A stretch of 64,000 bases of DNA from Candidatus Acinetobacter avistercoris (GCA_018883945.1 JAHLFF010000111.1:1-64000); one strand, 5' to 3'. Positions 47,575-58,136 are shown, numbered from the stretch's first letter. The notes: generated from the sequence alone by a model not told the origin. Made by a program: numbers and translations.

Positions 47575-48291
47575 ATGAATATCGTCCTGCTTGATCCACG
47601 TCAAACTGAATCTGAACTTTGGTCTATCACCTCAAAGCGTCAGCTTGAACATTTAAAATTCCATGTCGATGTTCAAGTGGGTGATACCTTAAAAGTGGGT
47701 ATCAAAGCAGGAAAACGATATTTAACTGAAGTAGTTGAGGTATCCGAACAAGCCATTCGTGTTAAAGCTTTGCATGAAGAAGTTGTTCCAAAGAAACTTC
47801 CTGTCACGCTCATTTTAGCGATGCCACGACCGAAAGTTTTACGTCGATTAATACAAGATAGCGTTACTTTAGGCGTAGAAAAAATTATTTTATTACACAG
47901 TTATAGAGTTGATAAAAGTTATTGGCAGACTCCTTTTTTGCAACAGCTTAATCATTTTATCGAACTTGGGTTAGAGCAAGCAGGGGATACAGTCGCGCCT
48001 GAAATTGTAATTTTTAAACGTTTTAAACCCTTTGTTGAAGATGTTTTGCCTACACTTATTTCCCCAGATGTACCCTGTTATGTGGCACATCCTTATGTGG
48101 AATCTAGTATGCCTTTTTCCATCGATCATGCCTGTACGATTATAATTGGACCAGAAGGGGGGTTCATTCCTTATGAGATTGATCTGCTCATTAAAAACGG
48201 CTGCCAAGCATTCAGCCTAGGCAACCGTATTATTCGAACTGAAACTGTTATTCCTTACGTCTTGGGCAGATTGTTTAGCTCGACTGTTTAA
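47575..48291 (+). CDS. rsmE: 16S rRNA m3U1498 methyltransferase
   Basis: RsmE methylates U1498 of 16S rRNA. The 238-residue SPOUT-class protein has an N-terminal PUA-like part (QLEHLKFHVDVQVGDTLKVG) and the C-terminal SAM-knot motifs TIIIGPEGGFIPYEIDL (about 186-202) and SLGNRIIRTETVIPYVL. No good ribosome-binding site is visible. The 289-base gap before it has only a small hairpin after waaA (CTTCAAT-ATGG-ATTGAAG). Confidence 0.92.
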   Translation: MNIVLLDPRQTESELWSITSKRQLEHLKFHVDVQVGDTLKVGIKAGKRYLTEVVEVSEQAIRVKALHEEVVPKKLPVTLILAMPRPKVLRRLIQDSVTLGVEKIILLHSYRVDKSYWQTPFLQQLNHFIELGLEQAGDTVAPEIVIFKRFKPFVEDVLPTLISPDVPCYVAHPYVESSMPFSIDHACTIIIGPEGGFIPYEIDLLIKNGCQAFSLGNRIIRTETVIPYVLGRLFSSTV

Positions 48292-48318
48292 TGAATCTTA
48301 CTGGCGATTCATTTATTT
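48291..48318 (+). terminator. Terminator after rsmE
   Basis: ATGAATC and GATTCAT form a stem followed by TTATTTTTTT. It overlaps the end of the convergent MscS gene. Confidence 0.65.
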
Positions 48319-49293
48319 TTTTGCCCGTGCCGTTTCTTCATCTTGAACCGAAGGATCGCCGCGGTAGACTTTCACTTCTTGAACAGGATAAGGAATCGAA
48401 ACATCATTTTCAGCAAAAGCCTGAATCACTTTTTCTTGTACTGAGCTGATCGAGTTTGATGTTCCAGTTTCGCCTGTATCGACCCACCATTGCACTTTTA
48501 GATTCACCGAAAAGTCGGCTAGAGCCGCTACATTTACACTAAAGCCGGGTTGACTCAAAATACTGCTGTCGTGGTCTAGAATTTTCATGACAACATCTTT
48601 GGCTTTTTGCACGTCATCTTCATAACCAATGCCGACGATAAACTCACAACGACGGCGTTTATATGCGGTATTCACCGTGACCGCACTGGTATACACCGTG
48701 GCATTTGGAATCACGATACGACGACCATCTGGTGAGCGTAGGTAGGTTGCACGGATTTGAATATCTTCCACTGTACCTTCCATACCTGAAACAATAATAT
48801 CATCGCCAATTTTGAAAGGTTCACTGAGTAAAATCAAAACGCCAGACAATAAGTTTTGGAAAATATCTTTAAATGCAAAACCAATTGCAACTGAACCGAT
48901 ACCCAATGCACTCATCAATTGACCGGGTGTAAAACCCGGAATTGCGATGACCATTGCAATCAGAAATCCAAAGAAAATAATGGCTGAAGCACCCACACGA
49001 TTCAACACCAACACTAAATTTTGGCGGGTGTAAGTGCGATCAGACAATGTTTTACGCACAAAAAATTTAAAGACTTTGGACAATAACCAGAAAATGGTAA
49101 ATACCACGAATGCAATGCAGATATAAGGAATTCGTTCCCAAAAGCCATCCATAATTTTATCGATGGTGCTATAGGCATCATTATATTTAGAGGTATGAGC
49201 AAGTACAGTTTGAGCTGTTTTTTCGGTTGCATCATGCAAAAGCTGGGTTGTACCTTGTGTAACATCACTTAAGGTGTTTTGTTGTTCAGCCAC
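48313..49293 (-). CDS. MscS-family mechanosensitive channel
   Basis: The protein has a soluble N-terminus (about 45 residues), three membrane segments (about 50-150) and the MscS pore and vestibule domain: SALGIGSVAIGFAFKDIFQNLLSGVLILLSEPFKIGDDI (TM3 and beta domain) and RSPDGRRIVIPNATVYTSAVTV. It is a small-conductance channel for hypo-osmotic release. The start is uncertain: GTG at 49293 has GGGA six bases before it, while the frame opens with a TTG at 49305. Confidence 0.9.
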   Translation of the reverse strand: MAEQQNTLSDVTQGTTQLLHDATEKTAQTVLAHTSKYNDAYSTIDKIMDGFWERIPYICIAFVVFTIFWLLSKVFKFFVRKTLSDRTYTRQNLVLVLNRVGASAIIFFGFLIAMVIAIPGFTPGQLMSALGIGSVAIGFAFKDIFQNLLSGVLILLSEPFKIGDDIIVSGMEGTVEDIQIRATYLRSPDGRRIVIPNATVYTSAVTVNTAYKRRRCEFIVGIGYEDDVQKAKDVVMKILDHDSSILSQPGFSVNVAALADFSVNLKVQWWVDTGETGTSNSISSVQEKVIQAFAENDVSIPYPVQEVKVYRGDPSVQDEETARAKK

Positions 49294-49305
49294 AGGTGTT
49301 CCCAA

Positions 49306-49796
49306 TCTAAAGTGTTGCTCTATTTTGCCTGAAAATAAACAAAAATTGAAAGATTTGATGTATTTACTCTGATTATTTCATGTTAATGATTTGAGTCAAT
49401 GCAGCACATCTATTGCTGATGAGAAGGACGCATTAAAGCTGGTCTATTTCAGGGTTAAGTAATTATAAAATTGACGTGTTATATGTATCAGTTATATGGA
49501 TGAGTTCGATAAATAACTGGAATAAAATGATAGAAAAATGTTGATTTTAGATACTGTTCAATACTCATAAAGGATTAAATTATATAACCATATCAATTCA
49601 AACCATAAAATTTATGCTTATTTTTAATATGCTCATGATGACGTATTATTTTGTTATAAAAGAATTCAAAAACTACGACCAAAGCATGATTGTGTGTATT
49701 TTTAAAGTATAGTCATACTGAGCACATAACACAAAAAATGATCAATTGGGTCTGTAAAAATCTCGAGATGGGATACATAAATCAAGGACGTGAATT
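49306..49796. other. Regulatory region upstream of acs
   Basis: The 490-base AT-rich region holds the promoters of the divergent MscS and acs genes. A TATAGT at 49708-49713 is a plausible -10 for acs, with a leader of about 80 bases. The binding site of the regulator is not recognised. No gene is seen. Confidence 0.55.
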
Positions 49797-51743
49797 ATGA
49801 ATGAACTTTATCCAGTTCCAGCACACTTTAAAAAAACCGCAAGAACAAGCGAAGAACAGTATTTTGAACGTTATAAACAGTCGATCGAACAACCTGATGA
49901 ATTTTGGGCGGAAGCGGCCAATAAGCTTGACTGGATTAAACCGTTCACTCAGGTTAAAAATACCAACTTTAGTCCAGATCAATATAAAGTTGAATGGTTT
50001 GCTGATGGCCAATTGAACGTCAGTGAAAACTGTTTAGATCGGCATTTAAAAGAACATCCGCATAAGCCAGCCATTATTTGGGAAGGTGATCATCCATCTC
50101 GGCATAAAATTATTTCCTTTGAAGAACTGCATGATGAAGTCTGCCGCTTTGCGAATGTATTGAAAAAACGCGGAGTCAGTAAGGGAGACCGTGTGGTGCT
50201 GTATATGCCAATGGTGCCTGAAGCAGCGATTGCCATGTTGGCATGTACCCGAATTGGCGCCGTGCACTGTGTTGTCTTTGGCGGCTTCTCTCCAGACTCC
50301 TTGGCCAGTCGTATCGATGACAGTCAAGCCAAAGTGGTGATTACCGCAGACTCTGGTATGCGTGGTGGTAAAGCGATTCCGCTCAAAGAAAATGTCGATG
50401 CTGCAATGGCCTTAGAGGGAACCGACTCAGTGACCAATGTGATTGTGGTGCACCGTACAGGCAACCCGATCACCATGCATGAAGGACGGGATTTGTGGTA
50501 TCACATGGAAATCATGTCTGTAAATGATATTTGCCCACCTGAGCCAATGAATGCTGAAGATCCGTTATTTATTTTATATACCTCAGGCTCCACGGGGAAA
50601 CCGAAAGGTGTACTGCATACTACAGGCGGCTATTTAACCTTTGCCAATACTTCATTTCGTGAAGTCTTTGATTTGAAGCAAGACGATGTTTTTTGGTGTA
50701 CAGCAGATGTCGGTTGGATCACGGGACATTCTTATGTGTTATATGGTCCATTATCAAATGGTACGACCACGCTGATGTTCGAAGGGGTTCCACAATATCC
50801 AACATGGGCGCGTACCGGTCATATTGTCGATAAGCATAATGTCACTATTTTATATACTGCTCCAACTGCAATTCGCGCCATGATGCGTGAAGGCGATGCT
50901 TTCATTCGTGAAAGTGACCGCAGTAGTTTACGCCTACTCGGTTCAGTAGGTGAACCCATTAATCCAGAAGCTTGGAATTGGTATTACACGGTGGTGGGTG
51001 AAAGCCGTTGCCCGATTGTAGACACATGGTGGCAAACGGAAACAGGTGGTTTCATGATTACGCCTCTTCCAGGTGCGACCGCTTTGAAACCCGGTTCAGC
51101 GACACGACCATTTTTTGGTGTGCAACCTGCATTGGTAGATGAACATGGTAAAGAGCTTGAAGGTGAAGCCGAGGGTAATTTGGTGATTAAAGACTCTTGG
51201 CCGGGTCAAATGCGTACCATTTGGGGCGATCCTGATCGCTTCATTGAGGCGTATTTTGCGACCTATCCTGGAAACTATTTTACAGGCGATGGTGCACGTC
51301 GAGATAAAGATGGCTATTACTGGATCACAGGTCGCGTGGACGATGTCTTAAATGTATCAGGACATCGACTGGGAACGGCAGAGATCGAGAGTGCCTTGGT
51401 CGCGCATGAACACGTTGCCGAAGCTGCAGTGGTTGGCATGCCACATGATATTAAAGGGCAAGGCGTGGCTGCGTATGTGACGTTGCAATCAGATACCGCG
51501 GAGTCTGAAGAACTTCGTAAAGAGTTGGTGGGCTGGGTACGTAAAGTGCTTGGACCTGTTGCAACACCTGATGTGATCTATTGGGCACCGTCATTACCTA
51601 AAACGCGTTCAGGTAAAATTATGCGCCGTATTTTAAGAAAAATTGCAGCCAATGAGCTAGACAGTTTAGGTGACACTTCTACTTTGGCAGACCCACAAGT
51701 GGTGGATCAATTGATTGTTGAAGTGAAATCACAACACGCTTAA
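49797..51743 (+). CDS. acs: Acetyl-CoA synthetase
   Basis: Acs activates acetate to acetyl-CoA with ATP. The 648-residue ANL enzyme shows the P-loop [14 protein letters not shown] (about residues 261-274), [56 protein letters not shown] and the acetylated-lysine motif [19 protein letters not shown] lies eight bases before the ATG. A kinase/regulator pair of the type that controls acs elsewhere is encoded at 60.4-64 kb. Confidence 0.97.
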   Translation: MNELYPVPAHFKKTARTSEEQYFERYKQSIEQPDEFWAEAANKLDWIKPFTQVKNTNFSPDQYKVEWFADGQLNVSENCLDRHLKEHPHKPAIIWEGDHPSRHKIISFEELHDEVCRFANVLKKRGVSKGDRVVLYMPMVPEAAIAMLACTRIGAVHCVVFGGFSPDSLASRIDDSQAKVVITADSGMRGGKAIPLKENVDAAMALEGTDSVTNVIVVHRTGNPITMHEGRDLWYHMEIMSVNDICPPEPMNAEDPLFILYTSGSTGKPKGVLHTTGGYLTFANTSFREVFDLKQDDVFWCTADVGWITGHSYVLYGPLSNGTTTLMFEGVPQYPTWARTGHIVDKHNVTILYTAPTAIRAMMREGDAFIRESDRSSLRLLGSVGEPINPEAWNWYYTVVGESRCPIVDTWWQTETGGFMITPLPGATALKPGSATRPFFGVQPALVDEHGKELEGEAEGNLVIKDSWPGQMRTIWGDPDRFIEAYFATYPGNYFTGDGARRDKDGYYWITGRVDDVLNVSGHRLGTAEIESALVAHEHVAEAAVVGMPHDIKGQGVAAYVTLQSDTAESEELRKELVGWVRKVLGPVATPDVIYWAPSLPKTRSGKIMRRILRKIAANELDSLGDTSTLADPQVVDQLIVEVKSQHA

Positions 51744-51765
51744 GAATCTTTTATTACGTTTATCT

Positions 51766-51800
51766 CAATACCGTTAGAAAACCTAGCGGTATTGTTGTTT
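51766..51800 (+). terminator. Terminator after acs
   Basis: CAATACCGTTAG and CTAGCGGTATTG form a twelve-base-pair stem (one G-T) followed by TTGTTTT. Confidence 0.75.
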
Positions 51801-51885
51801 TAGGAATAAGCACATCCAGCAATATGATAAAGCGAATAATCACAATCTGTTAATATTTTAGCCACTTGGAATACGGTATAAGACA

Positions 51886-53067
51886 ATGAATGCTCCTCAT
51901 ATAAATAGGCTGCAAGATCCCATTCAGCTTGCACAACAACTTGCACAGACTTTTGCAGAGACTGCAGCTGAACGTGATAAGAGAGGGGGCAATCCAAAAC
52001 GAGAACGTGATTTGATCCGACAAAGTGGTCTTTTATCGCTGTCTATTCCGAAGGAATATGGGGGTCAACAAGGCGATTGGCATTCTATTTTTAAAACCAT
52101 ACAAATCATTGCTCAAGTGGATAGTTCATTGGCGCATGTTTATGGCTTTCATCATCTTTTGATTGCGACTGTGCAATTGTTTACACAGCCTGAACAATAT
52201 GCAACTTGGTTTCAAAAAACAGCTCAAGATAATTTATTCTGGGGCAATACTTTAAACCCCTTAGATAAAAGAACCACTGCAACACAGACATCTGAAAATG
52301 AATTCGTTTTTCATGGCGACAAAAGTTTCTGTTCAGGTTCCATCGATTCAGATATTTTACTGTGCTCTGGATTCAATGAACTTGGAAAATTACTCATTGG
52401 GGTCATTCCAACGGAACGAGAAGGCGTGAGCTTTTTAGGGGATTGGAACAATATGGGCCAGCGCCAAACCGACAGCGGAACCAGCCATTTTGAACAGGTT
52501 AAAATTCATAAAGATGAATTACTGCTCAATCCCGGTCCGTTGAGTACGCCTTACTCCAGTTTAAGACCTTTGATTGCGCAATTAATTTTCGTCCATCTGT
52601 TTTTAGGTGTGGCGGAAGGCGCATTTGAAATCGCAAAAGAATCAGTGAAAACACAAAAAGCGTGGTCGAAGTCGCTCGCTGAAAATGCGGTGAATGATCC
52701 ATTTATCCAAAAACATTTTGCAGAGTTTTATGTGCAACTTGAAAGCGTACGATTATTGGCTGATAAAGCCATTCAAAGCTTACAAAATGCTTGGAATATT
52801 GGAAGTGACTTAACGGCTCAACAGCGCGGTGAGGTTTCTATTGCGATTGCCACAGCTAAAATCGCAGCAACCAATACATCCTTGTTGATCACGCAGAATA
52901 TTTTTCAGGTGATGGGCGCACGCGCGACGACTGCAAAATTAAACTTAGATCGTTTTTGGCGTAATGTGCGGACTCAGACTTTGCATGATCCAATCGATTA
53001 TAAATATCAGGAAGTGGGCGAGTGGGTATTGACTGATCAAGTCCCTGAGCCGAGTTTTTATGCTTAG
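51886..53067 (+). CDS. Acyl-CoA-dehydrogenase-fold flavoprotein, DszC/SfnB-like
   Basis: The 393-residue protein has the acyl-CoA dehydrogenase fold but resembles the flavin-dependent monooxygenase group that includes DszC (dibenzothiophene) and SfnB (sulfur acquisition). Signs are SLSIPKEYGGQQGDWHSIFKT, FHGDKSFCSGSIDSDIL, GVAEGAFEIAKE and the C-terminal RNVRTQTLHDPIDYKYQEVGEW. The general base of true dehydrogenases is not seen. sfnG and msuE at 58-60 kb support a role in organosulfur use, but the exact reaction is open. Confidence 0.75.
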   Translation: MNAPHINRLQDPIQLAQQLAQTFAETAAERDKRGGNPKRERDLIRQSGLLSLSIPKEYGGQQGDWHSIFKTIQIIAQVDSSLAHVYGFHHLLIATVQLFTQPEQYATWFQKTAQDNLFWGNTLNPLDKRTTATQTSENEFVFHGDKSFCSGSIDSDILLCSGFNELGKLLIGVIPTEREGVSFLGDWNNMGQRQTDSGTSHFEQVKIHKDELLLNPGPLSTPYSSLRPLIAQLIFVHLFLGVAEGAFEIAKESVKTQKAWSKSLAENAVNDPFIQKHFAEFYVQLESVRLLADKAIQSLQNAWNIGSDLTAQQRGEVSIAIATAKIAATNTSLLITQNIFQVMGARATTAKLNLDRFWRNVRTQTLHDPIDYKYQEVGEWVLTDQVPEPSFYA

Positions 53068-53187
53068 CTTTTAAGCATATTATTTTAATCAATGTATTTG
53101 GATTTAGCTTATAAATCGAGTTTTTTAAGCTAAGCCTTATAAACTGAATGATTTAAGCTGAATGTTGATCACGCGTAATTTTTGCTT

Positions 53188-53216
53188 AAAAAAAGCTCAC
53201 ATCAAGTGAGCTTTTT
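53188..53216. terminator. Bidirectional terminator between flavoprotein and MFS genes
   Basis: AAAAAAGCTCAC-ATCAA-GTGAGCTTTTT between two convergent genes. Confidence 0.85.
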
Positions 53217-53250
53217 ACTATCTTAGATAAGTAATTACTTAGATGAGCAT

Positions 53251-54495
53251 TTATTTTACTTTAAGCGCTTTGTTTTTTGGGCGATGAAGATTCGGTAAGA
53301 ACATCGTTAAAATCCCCAGTAATGGTAAATAAGAACTAAAACTAAAGACCCATGCGATGCCTTGATGATCTGCTGCATAGCCTAATGCTGCTGCCGCAAT
53401 ACCACTCACACCAAACATTAAACCAAACATTAAACCTGACACCATGCCGACTCGCCCTGGAACGGCTTCTTGTGCATACACAACCATGGCAGCAAAAGCC
53501 GATGACATGATTAATCCAGCTAAAATTGCGAAGACAAAAGTCCAGAATAAATTGGCATAAGGCATGAGCAAGGCAAAAGGAGCCATTCCGAGGAATGAAA
53601 TCCAAATAACGGCTTTGCGACCAATTTTATCGCCCACAGGACCACCAACAAACGTACCCAAAGCAACTGCCGCTAAAAATGCAAATAAATAAAGCTGAGC
53701 TTGCTGAATAGAGATGTGAAACTTATCAATCAAATAAAAAATATAATAATTACTAATAGTTGAGATATAAGTAAATTTAGCAAACATTAAAAAACAGATA
53801 ATGACCAAGGCACGAATCAAGGTTGATCTGCTGAGTTTAGCTTGAGTGACTTGAGTCGGTTTTCCTTGATATGAACGTGCAAAACTGACGGTCCAACGAC
53901 TAATTTTGAACAAGACAAAAATGCCAAAAACGGCAAAGACCATCAGCCATGCTGCGGATGCTTGACCGTTAGGGACAATAATCGCTGCAGCTAATAATGG
54001 ACCAATAGCAGAACCGCTATTACCGCCAACTTGGAAAGCGGACTGCGCTGTACCAAATCGTCCACCAGAGGCCATACGCGCAACACGAGATGCTTCAGGG
54101 TGGAATGTAGATGAACCCACTCCGATTAATGCAGCAGCCACCAACAGCATTGAAAAGCTCGCAGAAAAGGCTAGGACACAAATTCCAATCAGAGTGATAC
54201 TCATGCCTATCGGAAGGAGATACGGTTTAGGGTGTTTATCGGTATAAAACCCAACCCAAGGCTGTAGTAGAGATGCCGTAATTTGATAGACCAGTGAGAT
54301 CAATCCAATTTGGGTAAAGCTGAGCGAAAAATTCGCTTTCAATAAAGGATAAATAGCAGGCAACGATGCCTGAATTAAATCATTCAAACAATGTGCAAGC
54401 GCGATGGCAAATACAATATGCAATGTCATTTTATTGATTGGATTGGGGTTCAAATTTTCATGAGATGAAGAATCTGATTGAAGTTGTGAATTCAT
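53251..54495 (-). CDS. MFS efflux transporter, fosmidomycin-resistance (Fsr) type
   Basis: The 414-residue protein has twelve hydrophobic segments and matches the Fsr group of the major facilitator superfamily: HCLNDLIQASLPAIYPLLK, QPWVGFYTDKHPKPYLL, GVGSSTFHPEASRVARMASGG and FQVGGNSGSAIGPLLAA. E. coli Fsr exports fosmidomycin; native substrates are unknown. The first 25 residues are polar and non-conserved. The start codon lacks a strong SD. Confidence 0.88.
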   Translation of the reverse strand: MNSQLQSDSSSHENLNPNPINKMTLHIVFAIALAHCLNDLIQASLPAIYPLLKANFSLSFTQIGLISLVYQITASLLQPWVGFYTDKHPKPYLLPIGMSITLIGICVLAFSASFSMLLVAAALIGVGSSTFHPEASRVARMASGGRFGTAQSAFQVGGNSGSAIGPLLAAAIIVPNGQASAAWLMVFAVFGIFVLFKISRWTVSFARSYQGKPTQVTQAKLSRSTLIRALVIICFLMFAKFTYISTISNYYIFYLIDKFHISIQQAQLYLFAFLAAVALGTFVGGPVGDKIGRKAVIWISFLGMAPFALLMPYANLFWTFVFAILAGLIMSSAFAAMVVYAQEAVPGRVGMVSGLMFGLMFGVSGIAAAALGYAADHQGIAWVFSFSSYLPLLGILTMFLPNLHRPKNKALKVK

Positions 54496-54684
54496 ATTGG
54501 ATTAACCCAATGATTTACGGTGGTAGCATTCCGATAAATAGGACATGAGATGAAATTTAAAAATGCGTTTAGAGTGCTTCGTCATCGTTATGAATCTTCA
54601 TCTCTTACGAGCATATAAATGATCAAAAGATGTCATGGTCTAATGATCATCAAATACCTGAGCATGATGATTTAATAGCGCATC

Positions 54685-55302
54685 TTATTGACGTTGGTGA
54701 ATATTCTCTAAAGTGTCGACCAGCGTACGTGTCATTTGATCGATTTCATAATTGACTTCATCTCCGATTTGAACTGTATTCCAAGTGGTGAGGCGTAGTG
54801 TTTCAGGAATTAAATCAATTGAAATTTCTTGGCTTTCACGATCAACACGGTTTAAGGTCAGGCTACAACCATTCAGACCAATGAACCCTTTCAGGAAAAA
54901 ATATTTAATATTGCCATTGGGGATGTGCATATCGATATGCAGCGTATCACCTGTTCTTGAAATATTTTTGATTAGGGCTGTACCTTCGATATGACCATAA
55001 AGATTATGGCCACCATTTTCCATACCGACTTTTGCAGAACGTTCAATATTCACCAGATCATTTTGTTTTAAATATTTTAAGGTGGTGACTTGCAGCGTAA
55101 GATGAGAAACATCAAAATGAACTTGATTGGCATCGAGATCAATAAAAGTGGCGGTCAGACATGTTCCATTCACAGCCACACTGGCACCAATAAATACATC
55201 ATGAAAAAAATTCTGTGTATTCGATATGACCAGAGTTACAAAGCCATCACCTTGACGAACTTCGAGAATTTTTTCTAAGCCTTGCACGATACCAGTGTAC
55301 AT
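54685..55302 (-). CDS. ribE: Riboflavin synthase, alpha-chain family
   Basis: The 205-residue protein has the two lumazine-binding repeats of riboflavin synthase: MYTGIVQGLEKILEVRQGD...VAVNGTCLTAT in the first half and YGHIEGTALI...FIGLNGCSLTLNRVD in the second. It converts two 6,7-dimethyl-8-ribityllumazine molecules to riboflavin. GGAAGAG precedes the ATG. No FMN riboswitch is visible upstream. Some members of this fold are non-catalytic lumazine proteins, a less likely alternative. Confidence 0.9.
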   Translation of the reverse strand: MYTGIVQGLEKILEVRQGDGFVTLVISNTQNFFHDVFIGASVAVNGTCLTATFIDLDANQVHFDVSHLTLQVTTLKYLKQNDLVNIERSAKVGMENGGHNLYGHIEGTALIKNISRTGDTLHIDMHIPNGNIKYFFLKGFIGLNGCSLTLNRVDRESQEISIDLIPETLRLTTWNTVQIGDEVNYEIDQMTRTLVDTLENIHQRQ

Positions 55303-55561
55303 CTGTCTCTTCCAAAAGGATGAATTTTAGACATTGTAAGTTTAATTTCACAATTCCACTATCATTTTAAATTCTGTAAATCAGTATTTTTTATCTTATT
55401 TATAGAGATAGAGAACTGAATAGTAGATAAGCATATGAAATTTGAGTCATTTAACTATAAAAAGAAAAGACCTATTCGTCACTTTATCGACATTTAAAAG
55501 TCTTAAAGTGATGAAATAGATCTGATGGCTGGACTAAAATCAAGTTCAGTTGAACTTATAA

Positions 55562-57262
55562 TTACTTGATAAGTATTGCTAAATCAATCAAAGGTGAAGT
55601 TGTATTTGAACCAATGGTCGAGCTCATAATATTTGGCGTACCATTGGCAGAAATTGCTGCGCGCGCTCGTGGAGTGCTTAGCGTTGTATCGCTGTTGAGA
55701 TCGATACGATAAAGCACTGAAGGACCATTAATATTGTTGATGGCAGCTAAGGCTAATCCATTGTCGCCCCCAGCAATATCAAAACCATCGTTTAAACCTA
55801 AGATGAGACCAAGTTCACCCAGCTTAACCAATGTGCCGTCATTCGGTGGAACTTGTTTGGTCAGTAATTGATTTGTTAAATCTAAGTTAAATAACTCTGT
55901 ACTGAGTGCAGCAATCGGCGTTTTAAAACTATTGGTATAGGCTGCAGCGCTAATCGAAGCACCCGCAATACCATTGATCATGCCATCTTGTATGGTTTCA
56001 CCAGAATCAACATTGATACGGAGATTCTGACCTGCATTGCTGATGACTCTGAGGCGGTCGGCTGTAGGATTAAAGTCGACTGCAAATTGAGCACCTTGTA
56101 AGGCAGTAAAGCTACTACCTGCCGCAGCTTTAAGCGCAGTCACGAGTGTTGCAACACCAGAGTTTAGGTCAATAGTATAAAGATTAGCTTGATCAGTTAA
56201 ACCGTATAATGTGTTAGCACGCTCGGTGGCCGTACGGAATCTAAAATCAATGCCGATAAATTTTTCATTGACCTGTGTACCTGTGATCTTTTGTTCGGTA
56301 GCGTCATTGGGGCGATTAATGTCAAATTTGATTAAGCCATTATTGTTGTTTAGGCCGAATCCTTTTGAAGTTATATTTTCTGATGGAGAAAGGGCAATGC
56401 CACGGATCGACGTTTGGCTATATGCACTTGGTAGATCGCTCATTTCGAAAACAGCATTATTTGTCGTTCCGACTTGTGCTAGATTTAATTGATACAACTT
56501 ATAAGAACCAGAAACTTGTAGCGCCGCAAAACCTATATTATTAATAGGATCAATATCAAAGCCGCCGTTATTAGAGATATTTTGTCCGAGTGGTGCAGAG
56601 ATACCTAATGTTCCTGCATTCGCATTTTGAAGATAGATACGATCTGTTGCTGAGTCGATACTGTATAATTTGGTACTCGCAGTACCTGCAAAAGCATTGG
56701 TATAGGCTGCAGCACTAATCTCGGTTGTGGCATCACCCGCGCGACTGATTGCGATATCCGTAATGGTAAGGCCTGTATCTACATTCACCCTTAAGTTTTG
56801 TCCATCTTGACCAATAATTCTTAAACGATCTGCAGCGGGGTTAAAGTTGACACTTAGGGCATCGGGACCGGCAGTAATTTTAGTATAAGGTGCATTACCA
56901 TCCGTTGTGTCAGCAGGATCTGCTTTCATTTGGACGATTAAAGTGGCTAATCCTGTACTTGGGTTCAGCGTGTAGATATTACCCAGTATACCAACAGCAT
57001 ATAATTTCCCATTACTAGGACGATGATCTAGTCCCACAAGTTGATCACCTGATGCTAAGCCTGTGATTTTAGTGTTTGAAACTAAAGTATTTGATTGATT
57101 ATGATTAATCGAACTAATCATTCCGTCGCTGGTGAGTACCAACAGATCACCTGTAACACTAATCGGAGGAGTGATGGGTTCTGATGAATTTGAATCATTA
57201 CACCCCACTAAACCCATTCCACCCAGTGCCGTTAAAGTAAATATTAGCGTTTTGAATTCCAT
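55562..57262 (-). CDS. Lipoprotein with two DUF4394 domains
   Basis: The 566-residue protein begins with a lipoprotein signal (MEFKTLIFTLTALGGMGLVGC, lipobox LVGC, cysteine 21). Two tandem DUF4394 halves follow: about 35-295 and 300-560. Each has the diagnostic block ADRLRIIGQDGQNLRVNVDTG or ADRLRVISNAGQNLRINVDSG after an FNP(A/T) segment, and each begins with a LGLDHRPSNGKLYAVG or IGIDFRFR-type strand. Beta-propeller-like repeats without known function. No partner gene is close. Confidence 0.85.
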   Translation of the reverse strand: MEFKTLIFTLTALGGMGLVGCNDSNSSEPITPPISVTGDLLVLTSDGMISSINHNQSNTLVSNTKITGLASGDQLVGLDHRPSNGKLYAVGILGNIYTLNPSTGLATLIVQMKADPADTTDGNAPYTKITAGPDALSVNFNPAADRLRIIGQDGQNLRVNVDTGLTITDIAISRAGDATTEISAAAYTNAFAGTASTKLYSIDSATDRIYLQNANAGTLGISAPLGQNISNNGGFDIDPINNIGFAALQVSGSYKLYQLNLAQVGTTNNAVFEMSDLPSAYSQTSIRGIALSPSENITSKGFGLNNNNGLIKFDINRPNDATEQKITGTQVNEKFIGIDFRFRTATERANTLYGLTDQANLYTIDLNSGVATLVTALKAAAGSSFTALQGAQFAVDFNPTADRLRVISNAGQNLRINVDSGETIQDGMINGIAGASISAAAYTNSFKTPIAALSTELFNLDLTNQLLTKQVPPNDGTLVKLGELGLILGLNDGFDIAGGDNGLALAAINNINGPSVLYRIDLNSDTTLSTPRARAAISANGTPNIMSSTIGSNTTSPLIDLAILIK

Positions 57263-57558
57263 GTGTGATTATTCCTTAAATATTAATCGATGATTTTTTT
57301 GAAGAATTTTTTTAACGTTTAAATATGCTTAGAATTTTTACGACGATTAAACGCATAAAAACATGAGGTAGAATTTAAAAACACGTCGAGCTTATAAGAC
57401 TGAATAAAATGATTATTTATAATTATTGGGCTTACGCTCATTAAAATAATAATTTTAGCTTTAACGTTATCGCGTGTTAATTGACCATATGTTTTTATTG
57501 GTATTTAGTAAATATATGTTTTATATTATTTATTTAGTGTTGTTGGAGGTGTTTGGTA

Positions 57559-57645
57559 ATGCTTCACACATTATTCACATGGCCTATGAGATTAAAATCA
57601 GAATTTCAAACGATTTTAAAAAACATGAGAACTTCAAAATATTGA
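57559..57645 (+). CDS. Possible small protein, 28 residues
   Basis: An ATG at 57559 follows GGAGG by nine bases, one of the best ribosome-binding sites in the window. The frame codes MLHTLFTWPMRLKSEFQTIL and eight further residues (KNMRTSKY), a short basic, amphipathic peptide with no clear membrane segment. TTGACC-N17-TTTAGT at 57481-57509 is a possible promoter. No terminator follows. Chance occurrence is possible. Confidence 0.35.
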   Translation: MLHTLFTWPMRLKSEFQTILKNMRTSKY

Positions 57646-57868
57646 GTCAGTGACTTTTAATAAAAAATAAGTAGCTTTTGATATCAAATTCTATAAACGT
57701 TGCTAGCTTGGCTCATTTTCTAAAGTTTATATGTAGACGTTTTATAAATTAAATTTTTAAAGTAATTCAGTTTTTAAATGAAGAAGATTTTCTAAAGAGG
57801 ATTCAATCTTATCAATAGAATTTTTTCAAAAGTCATTATTCATACAATAACGCTCATCATGAGTATTC

Positions 57869-57902
57869 CCTCATCCTAACCTTCTCCCAAAGGAAGAAGG
57901 GA
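57869..57902 (+). repeat. Dispersed-type hairpin repeat
   Basis: CCTCATCCTAACCTTCTCCC followed by AAAGGAAGAAGGGA resembles the short repetitive CCCTCA-CCTAACC-CTCTCCC elements found between genes in many gammaproteobacteria. CCTTCT and AGAAGG can pair. Confidence 0.5.
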
Positions 57903-58023
57903 TGTTTAACTATCAATTTGTTTCCGCTCAATGAGCTTTTTTGATTCTTAGATTCTTAAATGAAGTGCAACAAAGATCTAATATTTAATGGATAGAAAAC
58001 AATGATTGAATCGAATTTTAAAA

Positions 58024-58058
58024 TCATAAAAAAAATCCCCCAAACCGAGTTTTGGGGG
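58024..58058 (-). terminator. Terminator after sfnG
   Basis: CCCCCAAA and TTTGGGGG form the stem and the minus strand continues with ATTTTTTTT. Confidence 0.9.
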
Positions 58059-58136
58059 AGAGTAGTTGCTGCCTAAAATTTATTATTGTTATCCTTCTGC
58101 GCCACAGATTTTAAATATTTAACATGGCTTAAATTT

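Larger units (their letters stand above)
57263..58136. other. Long AT-rich intergenic region
   Basis: The 874-base gap contains a possible 28-residue small ORF with a strong SD (57559-57645), a dispersed-type hairpin repeat (57869-57902) and the sfnG terminator (58024-58058). The remainder, 57263-57480 and 57650-57865, shows nothing recognisable. Confidence 0.65.

Noticed and set aside
55303..55561. FMN riboswitch before riboflavin synthase
   Set aside because: None of the conserved FMN-element sequences can be seen in the leader.
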